A stretch of DNA of 64,000 bases from Chionis minor (taxonomy: Eukaryota; Chordata; Aves; Charadriiformes; Chionididae): positions 186,001-250,000 of the forward strand of contig VZSF01000982.1 of the NCBI GenBank assembly GCA_013398295.1. The letters are read 5' to 3'. A program made the position numbers and the translations under genes. Positions 38,401-52,800 of the stretch are shown in pieces (positions within the stretch are counted from its first letter, which is position 1; the number at the start of each line of letters is the position of its first letter). Below the pieces are notes generated by a model. That model did not search any database. It was not told the DNA's origin and saw only the letters and a program-made list of their open reading frames with translations.

Positions 38401-39194
38401 CTGAGAGGAGGCGGGACACTGCAAGACCTCCATGGTGAAGGGGAAGCTCACCCCTGGAGGAGGGTTCCTGCAGGCTGGATTGACTCACTGAAGACCCACT
38501 TTGGCCTAGATAACAGTGATGCCGGTAGCACCAGCTCCATCCCAGTACAGGTACTCTGCTCTTCACTTTGACTTCAACACTGAATACATAAAACTGATCA
38601 AACATTACAAAAAACCCCTAATAAAATGCATTTTAGAAAGTTCCTAACCAGGTATTTCCATTGGACAGAGAAATTAAACAAATTTGTATTTAGCAAATGG
38701 TCTGCAGGCCACTTCACAGTCCTTTGGGCAGTGTTCAGGCACCACAGTGATGTCTATGGTGCTATATGAATGTTTAATGAACTGTATTCTTGGTCATAAT
38801 TGTGGGGTTTTTCCTTCCAATCTCACACTGTGTTTTTGTTTTTAAAAAAAGTAAAAAATAAGATGCTGAAATGCATCTTAATCCTCCTTCACTTTTCACA
38901 GATAGAGTGTAAGCTAAACAAGTAAATGAAAAAAACGAATGTATGTTGTAATATAAAACACTAAACTAAATTGTTGATCATCAACACAAGCAGAAGAAAT
39001 AAAATGCTATACTATATTACTGAAACCCCCCAAAATCTGCCCTGCTCCTGCTAGCTTTTGCCCAATGGCTCAAGTACAGCATAGCTGCATGTCATAACAA
39101 AGAGTTACATTCACCTGCCTCAGCTACCTGAACAATATTTCTAAAGCTGTCTGGTTACCAGTCTCTCCTGAGGTACAGCTCCATGTTGTTAAAA
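35416..39194. other. Gene-free stretch with AC/poly-C tract
   Basis: No gene recognised. A short (AC)n run continues into about 18 C at 37551-37577. Confidence 0.55.
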
Positions 39195-39955
39195 AGTCAT
39201 AGGCTCATTTCAGTTGGAAAAGACCCTTAAGATCATCAAGTCCAACCATCAACCGAACACTGCTAAAACCACCACTAAACCACATCCCTCAGCACTATGT
39301 CTACTTGGCTTTTAAACACCTCCAGGGATGGTGACTCAACCATTTCCCTGGGAAGCCTGTTCCAATGCTTGGTAACCCTTTCAGTGAAGAAATTTTTCCT
39401 AATATCCAATCTACACCTCTGCTGGCACAACTTGAGGCCGTTTCCTCTCATTCTATCCCTTGTTACTTGGGAGAGGACACCAACCCCCACCTCTCCACAA
39501 CCTCCTTTCAGGCAGCTGTAGAGAGCGATAAGGTCTCCCCTCAGCCTCCTTTTCTCCAGGCTGAACAACCCCAGTTCCCTCAGCCGCTCCTCAGAAGACT
39601 TGTGCTCCAGACCCATCACCAGCTTCGTTGCCCTTCTCTGGACGCGCTCCAGCACCTCAGTGTCCCTCCTGTAGTGAGGGGCCCAAAACTGAACACAGTA
39701 TTCGAGGTGGGGCCTCACCAGTGCTGAGCACAGGGGGACGATCCCTTCTCTAGTCCTGCTGGCCACTCTATTTATTCCTGATACAAGCCAGGATTCTGTT
39801 GGTCTTCTTGGCTACCTGGGCACACTGCTGGCTCATGTTCAGCTGGGCCTTGACCAACACCCCCAGTGCTCTTCTGCCGGGCAGGTTTCCAGCCACTCTT
39901 CCCCGAGACTGTAGAGTTGCATGGGGTTGTTATGACCCAAGTGCCAACCCAGGAA
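39195..39955 (-). mobile_element. CR1 LINE fragment, antisense, fairly young
   Basis: On the minus strand 39275-39766 keeps a 163-codon open frame for the end of CR1 ORF2, with [38 protein letters not shown] and [13 protein letters not shown] motifs. The CR1 3' end with a GATCTTAAGGGTC-type motif is at the left. The open frame suggests modest age, but the copy is 5'-truncated and cannot be mobile. Confidence 0.95.
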
Positions 39956-41326
<1,371 letters not shown>

Positions 41327-41892
41327 TGTTTAATCCCAGCCAGTAACTAGGACCATGCAGCTGCTCACTCACTCCTCCCAGCTGGAGAGAATTGGAAGAG
41401 TAAAAGTGAGAAAAAAAATTGTGGATTGAGATAAAGATAGCTTAATAGGTAGAGCAAAAGCTGCTCACACAAGCAAAGCAAACCGAGGAATTCATTCACT
41501 CCTTCCCATTGGCAGGCAGGTGTTCAGTCATCTCCAGGAAAGCAGGGCTTCATCAAGTGTAATGGTTGCTTATGAAGACAAACGCCATCACTCTGAACGT
41601 CCCTTCCTTCCTTCTTCCTCCCCCAGCTTTATATACTGAGCATGACATCACATGGCATGGAATATCTCTTTGGTCAGTTGGGGTCAGCTGTCCTGGCCGT
41701 GTCTTCTCCCAACTTTTTGTGCACTGCCCTGTGCTGGAGGGGCAGTCTGGGGAGCTAAAAAGGCCTTGAGTGCTCAGCAACAACCAAAACCATCAGTGTA
41801 CTATCAACACTGCTCTCATCCCAAATCCAAACCACAGTCCCACAGTAGCTGCTAGAGAGAAAGTTAACTTCATCCCAGTTGAAACAATGACA
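41327..41892 (-). mobile_element. Solo LTR of a bird endogenous retrovirus, antisense
   Basis: On the minus strand it runs from a TGT start near 41892 to an ACA end near 41327, about 566 bp. It carries segments typical of a widespread bird ERV LTR: a GGGATGAAGTTAACTTTC motif near the start, TGACCCCAACTGACCAAAGA upstream of a TATA box (TATATAAAGC, about 41630-41640), and TATCTCAATCCACAAT with TACTCTTCCAATTCTC near the end. No gag, pol or env lies beside it, so it is a recombined solo LTR. Flanking bases (ataat and atata) do not form a clean target-site duplication. The exact family was not assigned. Confidence 0.8.
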
Positions 41893-43179
41893 ATATACAC
41901 TGGAGTGCCAAAGGTCCCCTTTTTGGCTATATTCTGGCCAAATTTCAGTGTCTTTCTCCAGTCACTTTGCCCAAATAGTTGTTTAGAAAAATCAATAAGG
42001 TGTGTATATGTGTATATACGTATATATTTGTGTCAGAAGTAGTATTTGTCCAGTATTTTCCCTGCTGAAAGCTCCTTCAACATTTCTGCTTAAATTTCAG
42101 AAAGAGGTTGCCTTTCAGCAGGGATTGAGACTGGAATTTTCCGTGAAAGTCAAGAAAATGGTTACAAAGGTGCAGCTAGAATGGAATTAAGTATAGTTGG
42201 AACACCCATTGGTCATTCATTGTCTTTTAAGGAGTATATGATTTTTTTTTTGCTGACAACTGGATATTTTTAATCAGTGCTTTCAAGTCAGTGACTAAAT
42301 TATTGACAAGCTCCATATCCTTCAATCAATTGGCATCCCCAGCATTATAGCTTAATGCCTTTCTTACAGTCTGTGAACTTCATATATCATGGTTTAAAAT
42401 ACTTTTCAGTGGGCTGCTTATACTGCAATATTTTTAAGGTAAAAAGACTGTTTTCCAAAAAGATATTCTCAGCCGTTTTTTTGGTGAACAACCTTGTTCA
42501 CCAAACTCTAGCCTACACAGAAAGCACTGAACATTTTTTTCACCGGGGAGGTTATGCTGGAAAATGGTCCTGGTTTTTTTTTTGCTTCTGTCAAATGGAA
42601 ATACTAAAAAATTAACTTGGAGCTGCTAACATGACACTAATAATTTATCTGTTAAAAACTTAGTCTGAAGTTTCACACAGGAAGATGAAGCGGTAGAGTT
42701 AGTGCGACACTAAAGATTTCCCAAAGCGAGATAAACACTGAAATGAGTGCTAAGACTGGGAGGAGAACTGCAAAAGAGCCACCAAAAAAAGGTTGTCTGC
42801 GATGCTACACCTAGCATGTGATCAAATACTGTAGCAGAGCTAAAGCCGCACGGCTGCCAAGGGCACGCATTTGTTTCCCCCTGCAGTCACGAGCAAGTGA
42901 CTTGGCAGGAGCTAAAAGGCATCGTGGATGCTATGCAGTTTATAGGATATTCTGACCTTCACAGTCCGGCTCGTCAGTAGGCGCTGCAGAGGCACGGGTG
43001 ACTAAGGCCAGCTTGACACCAGAAATATTTACCAGAGTCATGCTGCTACAAGGCACTGTGTTTTTAAAGAGCATCTCTATACTAACACAGCTAGATGCAA
43101 GTGCAGAGCAGCAGAAGATGGTGGTGCTGCTGGTGTCCCTCGCTTTGTACAGAAAACTGGAGTAACAGACACCCGTCTA
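41893..43179. other. Gene-free stretch, nothing recognised
   Basis: No gene or repeat family recognised. Confidence 0.5.
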
Positions 43180-43345
43180 ATTTTGGAAAGCTCCAAGGAT
43201 CCACCACCTTTCTGGGCAAACATCTTCAGTGTTTGACCACCTGCACAGGGAAGATTTTGATTCCTTATGTACCGCTGGCGTTTTCCTTGCTGCCACTAGT
43301 GACCATGTCAGCCCTTGTCCTTTGCTGGGCACCTGGGAGAAGGGT
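43180..43345 (-). mobile_element. CR1 LINE fragment, antisense, degraded
   Basis: Ordered matches to reverse-complement CR1: GGATCCACCACCTTTCTGGG, CAGTGTTTGACCACCTGCAC, and further on CCCTTGTCCTTTGCTGGGCA. Both ends are eroded. Confidence 0.7.
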
Positions 43346-46154
43346 TGGGTTTCCTCCCTTCTCTCACCAGCCTGGCTCCTGCCTCCCCTCCTCACAGCAC
43401 AGTCCCACTACCCCCCACCACCCTGAGCATCCCTCCTGCGGGGCCCGGATGATTTTTGCAGTGGGGAGGCCCTAAAGCCTCGCTCCTCGTCCTGTGGGAA
43501 GGAGATAGTGGGACCCCAGGGAGTCCATCACCACCTGGGAGGCAGGGAACGGCTCCTGCCCTGGCCTTTAAAAAAATCACTGCTCTGGCAGCCTGCTCAG
43601 CATTTTTTCTGTCATTTTATTTTCATTTATGGTTTAAATACTAAAAGCTTCATTATGATGCCATTCATTATTTGTATGTCCATCTAATAAACTTCCTACT
43701 CTTCCACCTTGACATTTATTTGCTGTTAATGCAGGGGCCAGAATCATTGCAGTTTATTTGGCCCAGGCAAAGGTTATTTGCCCACGAGCAAGAAGCAGAC
43801 ATAAGGTATCATTGTGTTATTTGCAGGAGCTGTAGCTGAACTCGCTTTACGACTCTGCGTTGCTTAATTGCAAACAAAACCGGCACCACTATGTGTTATT
43901 GCCATGTTCTGTGCACAGCGCTCAACTCCTGTACAATTCAAAACACGAAAAAAGTCCACTTAGGAGGTCGCTCTCTCCCTCTTGCTAATGGAGAGATGGA
44001 GAAAACAGAGAGAAACCACACAAATCCCCGTAATAGCAATAAAAGAAGTATAAAAACAAAGATGACAGTTTAATGGATATTTGTTTGAACAGTATGTTTT
44101 TCTTTTAAGCAGTTATTGTGGTGCATTACTAATGGTCTTCAATAGCCTGAAATGGAGCTGCTGAAAACATTATGAGGTTTGCAAACATCTTACATTTTGG
44201 GCCACTGGTTAGGCACATAAACAGTTCGTCTGAGCTTTCAGAGGTGCAATAAATGTGCTAAACCTTGGAAAGCAAGTCATCTTGCACGTATCAACCATCA
44301 TGCTTCAGTTGTCAGCCTGAATTTTTTTATATACAAATTAGCTTTTCTGAACAAAGAAGAATTTGTCTATTACCACAGGATAATGCTGTCACTTGGTAAG
44401 ATTTAATTTTATGGTCATTATAAATAACTTTGTTATAATCAGTCTTCACCCTCATTTCAGCCTCCTCTCTCTTGGCAAAGTCTTTGGCTTATGGTAAAGA
44501 CCGTGTAAAGGAAAGCACTGGAAAGTAATCACATGAGTGACCTAACATAACAGTATGTCTCCACAAAGCTGATCAGAATACTGGGATTTCCTTAAAAAAA
44601 CTTGTATGAATTTATAGATTTCATAGTAAGTGCTTCCAGAATGACACTATAACACTGAAATGAAAAACTAATGTCACAGACAAACCCAAAGCAAGTTGTC
44701 TAAAGAAACCTAACAGTAAAGTATTTAAAATACACACATATATATATTTATGAAGTAGACATATACCAGTCTTGGTTCTCTTACTGTTTCTTCTGTTTCT
44801 TTTATACACCACCAAAAGAAATGCAAGGATCTTGATAATCTGATTGGGACATCACAAAAACCCATGCAGCACTTCTCCTGTGCTCTGCTCTCTTGCTCTT
44901 AAGCCATGCTGGGCTTTCCCCAGTGGCTGTCAGAGTGCAGAGCGAGCTGTTCAGCTGTGTAACAGGAACTGCACAAAAATAGATGTTCTGCTTAGCACTT
45001 CCAGCCACATCAATCTCCATAACAGGCAGTGGGATCTGTGCGTGACACCCCTCCATAAAATTGCCACATGAGATGATGGCTGGCACTCAAAATAGTGTTT
45101 GAGCCCTGGCTGCCATGGATAAACCTCATTAGTCATTAGTGCCCTGTCTGCAGGACAGCAGGGGTTTTGGTGTGACAAGGACAGACCTGCTGTTGCTCCC
45201 CACTAGTTCCTGGTGGAGAGAAGGTCAGTGGTGGAAGATGGCTCACTCATCCCTCCTTCCCCAACCTTCTCTAGCTGTTACAGCATTTTTCTGCCTAAAT
45301 TCTAGAGCAAGGACATTGACCTCTCCCAAAGGTCTGCAGGACAGCCTGGCTTCTGGGCTCACCTCCCTCCCGATCACCCTCTTCCCTACGGCCATACACA
45401 CATGGAAATGCTCCCACTCGAGGTGCCTCCATGCCTTCCCACAACCCCCATGAAGGGGAAACCTGGCTTTCTCCAGAAGCTTTTATTTCCTACCTTTGCA
45501 CCAACAGCAATGAGAATAGACGATGCATTAGGAGGATAAATTAATTCAGTGGAGAAAGACCACATTACCGAGGTCTATTTGTGTCTCCTGCTGTGTCGTG
45601 CTTCCTCTTTCTCTTCCCTACAATTGCCTTTCCTCTGGTTCAGGCCCTACTGAAACCTGTGCACCTCCTTTGCACTATGTTGGGCACACAACAGAGGGAA
45701 CACCTGCACCCCCAGAAAGTCTGATGAAAATCTTTATATTTTGCAGACATTGGTAGACTAAACTCATTAGCAACAATCTGTAAAAGATCTGTATTTTCTC
45801 TTAGTCTCGCACTAGTGGTCCCCGCTGTCCATTGACAGACCTTCATGTGCTGCTTCACAAAGTAATGTTTCAACTAATAGAATTTGTCCTCTCAAATGTG
45901 ACATTATTTTGCACTTCAGTCAGTCTAATTAAAGTGGATGAGGATGTAAGCGCTACCCGAGGCCTCCATGCTGCACTGTCAACAGCCCTCTTGTTGTCCC
46001 CCCCAGAGCTGGGGGACAAAAGGAGCAGCCAAAACACCCTGCGAGCAGGTTAGCTGTGTCATGCTTAGCATTGCTCTTCTGCCCAGACAATGAAAATTGC
46101 TTCTACTTTTGCTTATGTCCTTACCCGTCCTGCGCCAGGTTCATGTGCTAGGAT
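43346..46154. other. Gene-free stretch, nothing recognised
   Basis: No gene recognised. 43600-44460 is AT-rich and free of obvious repeats. Confidence 0.5.
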
Positions 46155-46893
46155 CTATAAGCTACAGGCTTGGGGAAGAGTGGCTGGAAAGCTGCCCGGC
46201 AGAAGAGCACTGGGGGTGTTGGTCAAGGCCCAGCTGAACATGAGCCAGCAGTGTGCCCAGGTAGCCAAGAAGGCCAACAGCATCCTGGTCTGCATCAGGA
46301 ATAAATAGAGTGGCCAGCAGGAGTAGGGAAGGGATCGTCCCCCTGTGCTCAGCACTGGTGAGGCCCCACCTTGAATACTGTGTTCAGTTTTGGGCCCCTC
46401 ACTACAGGAGGGACACTGAGGTGCTGGAGCGCGTCCAGAGAAGGGCAACGAAGCTGGTGATGGGTCTGGAGCACAAGTCTTCTGAGGAGCGGCTGAGGGA
46501 ACTGGGGTTGTTCAGCCTGGAGAAAAGGAGGCTGAGGGGAGACCTTATCGCTCTCTACAGCTGCCTGAAAGGAGGTTGTGGAGAGGTGGGGGTCGGTGTC
46601 CTCTCCCAAATAACAAGGGATAGAATGAGAGGAAAACGTGTTAAGTTGCACCAGGGGAGGTTTAGACTGGATATTAGGAAAAATTTCTTCACTGAAAGGG
46701 TTACCAAGCATTGGATCTGGCTTCCCAGGGAAGTGGTTGAGTCACCATCCATGGAGGTGTTTAAAAGACGTGTAGATGTGGTGCTGAGGGACGTGGTTTA
46801 GTGGTGGTTTTAGCAGTGTTTGGTTGATGGTTGGACTCGATGATCTTAAAGGTCTCTTCCAACCTAGGCGATTCTGTGATTCTACGATTCTAT
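46155..46893 (+). mobile_element. CR1 LINE fragment, sense, same subfamily as the 39.2 kb copy
   Basis: Starts at GGGGAAGAGTGGCTGGAAAG, keeps a 163-codon open frame (46310-46801) very similar to the 39.2 kb copy, and ends at GATTCTGTGATTCTACGATT. The first 95 or so residues of the two frames are nearly identical, and divergence rises toward the end. A stop just before 46310 closes the frame upstream. Confidence 0.96.
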
Positions 46894-49800
46894 CTCTGAA
46901 ACATGCAAGTGATGTAAATACCCTCTTCCTATTAAACTATTTGTATGAAGTTGCAGCCTGCGTGTGTTGTAGCACAGATATCCTGGGGTGGGCATTCAGG
47001 TACTGAACCATGATGACCTGTAGCGATATTCAGTGTGACTGATAGGAAAAACCTTCTTTGCAACACTGGAAAGGAACAGCTTTGTGGTTTTCACACTTCT
47101 GGACCTGGCTTGCCATATAGTGCCTTAAGAGTTTAAGAGTTGTTGTCAGTAGCTTAGCTAGATTTGCTAGTTCTTCCACTTCCCTGGTTTTTCATACCTA
47201 CAATAAATGTAGAGGTCTCTTTTTCTCCTCAAGCTTTCACCATGCCGAGCCAGTGTAAAAAACCTGCCTAAATACACACAGATGACAAGGTGTCTTTCCA
47301 GTCTGCCTGTGCCCTGCAGTCAGCAGGAATGGTGAAGTCCCAAGTGGCTTCACCTCATTACAGCTGAACAAATAATCCAGATTGTCTTCATGGGGGACGG
47401 AAAGCTGGACAATACAGTCAGTAGTGTACAGGCTGCCACCACCTCATGTTATAGCGAGCAATTCCACTTGATCTTAAAACACCAGTGACTTCAGTAACTG
47501 ATGAGACAAGTTTTGGGTATAATGGGACATGAGATACCCTCCGTAGGTGTGGACCCCCCCTCCACAGGCACCTAAACTGAAGCTAAATTAATTTGGAGGG
47601 AAGGTCACAGCTTGGTTTTAGCAGCTGACCTTGGAGGGCTTCTGAAAAGTGAATGCAGGCACATGAACAGCTATTTTTTTTCCCCATCCTTTGACAACAA
47701 TAGTGCAAATTCATGTGGTTTGGCTGATGGTCAGCTTAAAGAACAACTTCACCCTGTCAAGTAAATTGTGCTGAGAACAGGTATTTCTCCAGTGGATTTT
47801 GTATCAAATAGACTAGAAAAGGCTCTGAAGTTTGTATTCTGTATTTTATAAAGTAAAATCTAAACCTCGGTATATAACCTGCAGTAACGCTGTGAGACCT
47901 GATAAGGACGGTAAGGAGAAGGATTTCCAAACTGATAATCTGAAAAATGCATAACCACATGTGTGCACAAGATGGGAAAACCTGATACTAATTAAATATT
48001 ATCACAGAGCTGAAGGATTCTAGCTTGAATATTAGACCTCCAATGCGCTGGAATTTGCACAAATATACAAAAGAGACATTTCACATCTGTGGAATTAAAA
48101 TGTACATAATGGCTGGATGAACTGCAACAGAGGCATGGAAGAATGATGCTGGTATTATTTAAAGTAGTAATTTTAGTGTTGGTTACATCTGAAATGTACT
48201 TTATAAGATTCTTGTAACATTTTCACTCATTATATATGCATATATATCAATGTACTTGCTTACAGGTGAACCCGATGAAAGACTGTATCTGTATTTTATG
48301 CAGAGAGCCAGGATTGTCACCTACCATGCATGTTCTCACCACTGGGCTGTAGGGACTGTTCTTTCTGCTTTCTTTTTTTCACTTATTTCTTGGCCTCACC
48401 CTGGACATCCTCCTGCTTCCATTAATTCTCTGACTATTTGATGAGAAAGCTGTCATACGGGAAAAAAGACAAAAACTTCTCACATGATTTAGAAGAAAGC
48501 AGTAGTGTGATTTTGATAGCTCTTCAGGGCATCATTACCTGGGAAGGGATAGTTTGAGGCTCCCTTACAGTGCCAGGGCCCAGAAGGAAAAAGAGCCACT
48601 ACTTCTTGCATCTCTTTTGGGCTGAGACATAATATAGGTACCAAGTGGTTTAGACAGAAACGCCTTTGGTGTGCAGAAACACAAATTGAGGCATTTGGGG
48701 AACTTTAAACCAAAAAAGCACAGCAGTTGTAGATCATAGGCATCCCCAGAGTGACACAACAGCTCAGTGGGGGGATGGTGTACAAGATCTTTTGTGTTGG
48801 GCAGCTAAATTCTACCCAGGTCTTTACAGGTTGTGTCTGGACCTCAGAAACTTCCATCTACAGTCATTCCAGGACGCGTTCATATAACAGACTAATGACC
48901 TGTAAAATTTCAGTTTAAAGTGCCTTTGGAGAGTTATAGTAAACATTTAAAAATGTAACTGAAGATACATTTTCATTCTGTTTTTACTCTTACAACCCAT
49001 AAAGTAGAAAGCGTTTCATATAAAAAGACTCTGAACCAAATCCCCGCTTCTTATTTTAATTTTACTCATATAATCTGTAAAAAATTTTATATAAAAACAC
49101 TGTAAAATGCATGCCTTCCTGCTTCTTTGCTATGTTGAATTTTTAGGGTGGTATGAATTTCTAAGTCTAAGCTTCTGGAGAGAAGGGCTTATGCAAAAAT
49201 GTCAATGCTATCTTAACTATTGTGCTCTGACCAATACTGCAGCAACAGAGAACACCAATAAAGTGCTACAATGCTGTATAATTGTCTTATTAATTGGAAC
49301 ATTATTTACAGAGAGGGCTGCCTTCACAGCATGCACCTACTTTCTGAAATGCTCGCAGCACTCAGGACACAGCAGGCAGCCAGTATAAAAGTTCACTTAA
49401 AGAAATAGTAAAATAGTCATCCATATAAGCGCAAGTTAATGAATTTAGTCTTCCTAGCAGGAAGACTTGAATGTGAGCAAGCATTTTCAAATTTAAAGAG
49501 AGGTGACCTTAAAAGCCTGCCAAACCTCAAAACTAATGCAGCATTTATGATGGCGATGGTGGGGCCCTTTAATTTTTAGATGAATAGCAACCCATCTCAG
49601 CTATTCTATTAAAATATGTTGTACGTTATGCTATAAACTCCATTTTGACAAAGATCCATTTTGGAAACCAGAGGGTAAGAAAGAAAACAATCCATTTGAA
49701 TGTGTAGGGCACTAACCTCACATTTAGTTTAACTGCTTAAATAGTGTTGTACATACTAAATACTGTGCACGGCAGTTGTTTATGGAGTCCCTCTTTGAGG

Positions 49801-52800
49801 AAAGTTTTCCAGACACCATGAAAAGGACCTTCCATGGTCTCTCTATGCTCCTAAAAAAAGACATTAGTGCCGACTATTCCACAAAGCGTTTAATATTTTC
49901 AATGTCCCCATAAAATCCTTTCAGCTGCCAGAAGGAAAATTACGATGTCTGTCCCTCTGCCTTTGCAGTGTCCAACTGACTTCTTAGCAAATTCAATGGA
50001 AAAAAACCAAAAGGCGTGCAGGACCAAGGTTTACAGCTTTGAAGGATTGTTTTTCCCAAGATTAATGTTTCATTATTGTATATGAAATATAGCACAGCGA
50101 CTATGTCAATACTTACATTTACAACTTTAGTGCTAAGTTCATAAATTACTATGTGGTTTATTCAGCATGGGTACACAACACTGGGTTTTTAAAGAGTTTT
50201 GGGGCAATCATAATTTTCACAAAACACCTCATAGAATCCTGTTTATAATTTGCTTCCTAAAATATCTGACGCTCACAGATTTTGGACAGGTTGCCCATCT
50301 TGCTTAGGACTTTCCAACCCAGCTCAATGCAAGGCAGGAAGATGATTTTTGCTGTTAGGGCCGAGTTGCCGTAAATCAGGCTGTCGTTGCGGGCTCTTTT
50401 GATGTGTCATTCGTGATGCTGCAACCTGCACTCAGTTCTTGGAAACTGAAGCCAGTTGCTTCCTTCGCAGCTATATGGTATAATAGCATCCTGGATGCCA
50501 GCTCATCTGCAATGAATGTCAAAGCGTTTTATGTTGGTTATTCACTGGAGCACAGAGCACTCTAGCGCGTAATTTCCTCTGCAGATCTAGTCATTCCTCT
50601 TTTCCTCAGAAAACACTGAAAATCAACACTGTAATTTTTTTTTTCAATGTTTTTTTTCTGGTGCTTTGTATAAAATCAACTACTTTGTGGTTTAAAAAAG
50701 TTCCTGTGGGTGAAATACACCTCATCTATACGTCTAGGTGCCTGTCTGAGACAGACCTACTTCTGCTTTCATCACTTGATGCAATCCAACCTCCATTGCT
50801 CTGTAGCTCACGCTTGATTTTGGCTGGGTCCACTGCCACCCATCCCCACCAAACTCCTGCCCACCCAAAGCAAAGAAGTGCCTTGTGATTCAGACAACAC
50901 CCAGATGCGGGCTGGTCACAGGCACTGCCAGTTTTTGGGTCGTTCGTGTGCATTTGTGAAAAGGTACAGTGCTCTTGGGGATCAGCCAGCTGGAGAGCAA
51001 GAAAATCCAACTTCCTGACTTCTTTTTATTTCAAAGTCTAATTTCCCCCCCGCTGACCAGCTATATTAGCTTCAGCGTTCTGGATCAAGTTCAGTTGAGA
51101 TAGGCAACGGGCACATCACTCCCGCAGTTTCAAACACTGGTGGCATTTCCTTGGCTCTCTGCCAAGTATAAAACTATTACATATTGTTGCTAGATTTGTG
51201 TAAACAGATACCAGCCTTCCTCTGAAAACCAACTGCACTTCAGTAGTGTTTGGGAATAGTGTTTTGCACTAGCTAAGGCTCTAAATAGTATCATCTTCCA
51301 ATACAATCTTCCTTCCAAAAATGATACCCCGTACCACTGGCTCTTTATTTTTTTCTGAAGAAATCTGCCTCAAAATGGAGTTTTTTCTGTGTTTCCATTT
51401 AGTAAAAGGAATTCTAAAAGACTTAAGGAAAGTCAGTTTACGCTCCCTCGGGTAAGGTAAGCACAGAGATTTAAGCGGGCGTATAAGTTAGTGTTCCCGC
51501 AACATAGATCAGACCAACTTATATTTGGTTCATGGGTGAATCAAGTTACTAGAATCTCATGTTTCAAATGCAAATAACCGTGATGAAAGAGATGGTTTAT
51601 ATGTTACAATGCTACTGTCCAGTTGTAATAGAGGTGACCCAGACTCAGGCGAGTCCATAGCAGACTGGATCCGTATCATGGATGTCTGTTCGGCTATATC
51701 CTGGCACTGAGCCCCTTGTAGCCATCTTCTCCCATTTCTTTCCTTAATCCTTGTCAATAACAAAGACATTTTCTGGCTGCTGTAACTGTAGTCCCTCTTC
51801 TTGTTTCTGTCACAAAGTCATGGAACAAAGTTTGAGTCGCAAGTGTGAAATATGAGTTACTGAAACGTACAAATTCATATGCTTTTATTCTCTTTTATGA
51901 TTTCTGGAAGCTTTATTGGTTCTAGTTTTGCTTCTGAGTCCAAATATTTCAAAAGCTGTTTATGTTACCAAATGCCAGAATACACAGATGGCATCTATTT
52001 AACTGAGTAGATTTTTACTATTGGTTACGGGCATTTCATGCTATTAGTCTGACATCTTCCCAAAGTACCATGGTATAGGCTGGGCTGGTCACTAAATGAA
52101 AGACAGATTTTTTTTTTTTTTAATTTTATTTTTTTTAATATTCCTTAAGGTAAATAGGTGTTTGGCCAAACCCTTCTGACTCTACTTTTATGAATTAATT
52201 TCACTCTGGCTGCTACAGTATAAAGAGAACGCTGTTAGGTCCATGATGTTTCATTTATTATTTCAGTTGAAGAGCTCTTGAAATGCCTAGTAAATTTTAT
52301 TTGGTAATTCCAAATACAGCATCTATATCATAGCCATATGCATGCTGCATCATACTTTTTCTTGATAAAAAAAAAAAGCAACCTGCAATCTCCTCAAATA
52401 TAAAAGAATTCTGAAGAAATAAGAACCACACTTCTGTACATGTGTTCTTTGGCCTAGAATGTATTTATTGATGCAGGATATGAATCTAAACCAACAAGAA
52501 ATTATTCCTCAGAAACGCTGAATCTTATCCTTCAAAGAGTCTGAAAGTGCACCTATGGAAGATGGCTGAATTTGACAATGATTTCCTAAGCTTGAGCTAT
52601 ATTAAGAATAATAGGATTATGTTATTACAACTCTAGCTGTGATAGGGCTGGAGAAGGTTACTTAGACCCTGTGGCTACATTGCTAAATAGAAGAGAGCCA
52701 GGAGCTAATCCTCAGTGCTGAGGCCAAGTGGTAAGCACAGACAGATCCATCCTACTTAGCTGTTGTCCATGCGACTTGTCTCATCCCAGGTGGTGCCTAT

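Noticed and set aside
39275..39766. 163-codon frame (and its twin at 46310-46801) as a host gene
   Set aside because: Both are the 3' end of CR1 ORF2 within truncated LINE copies.
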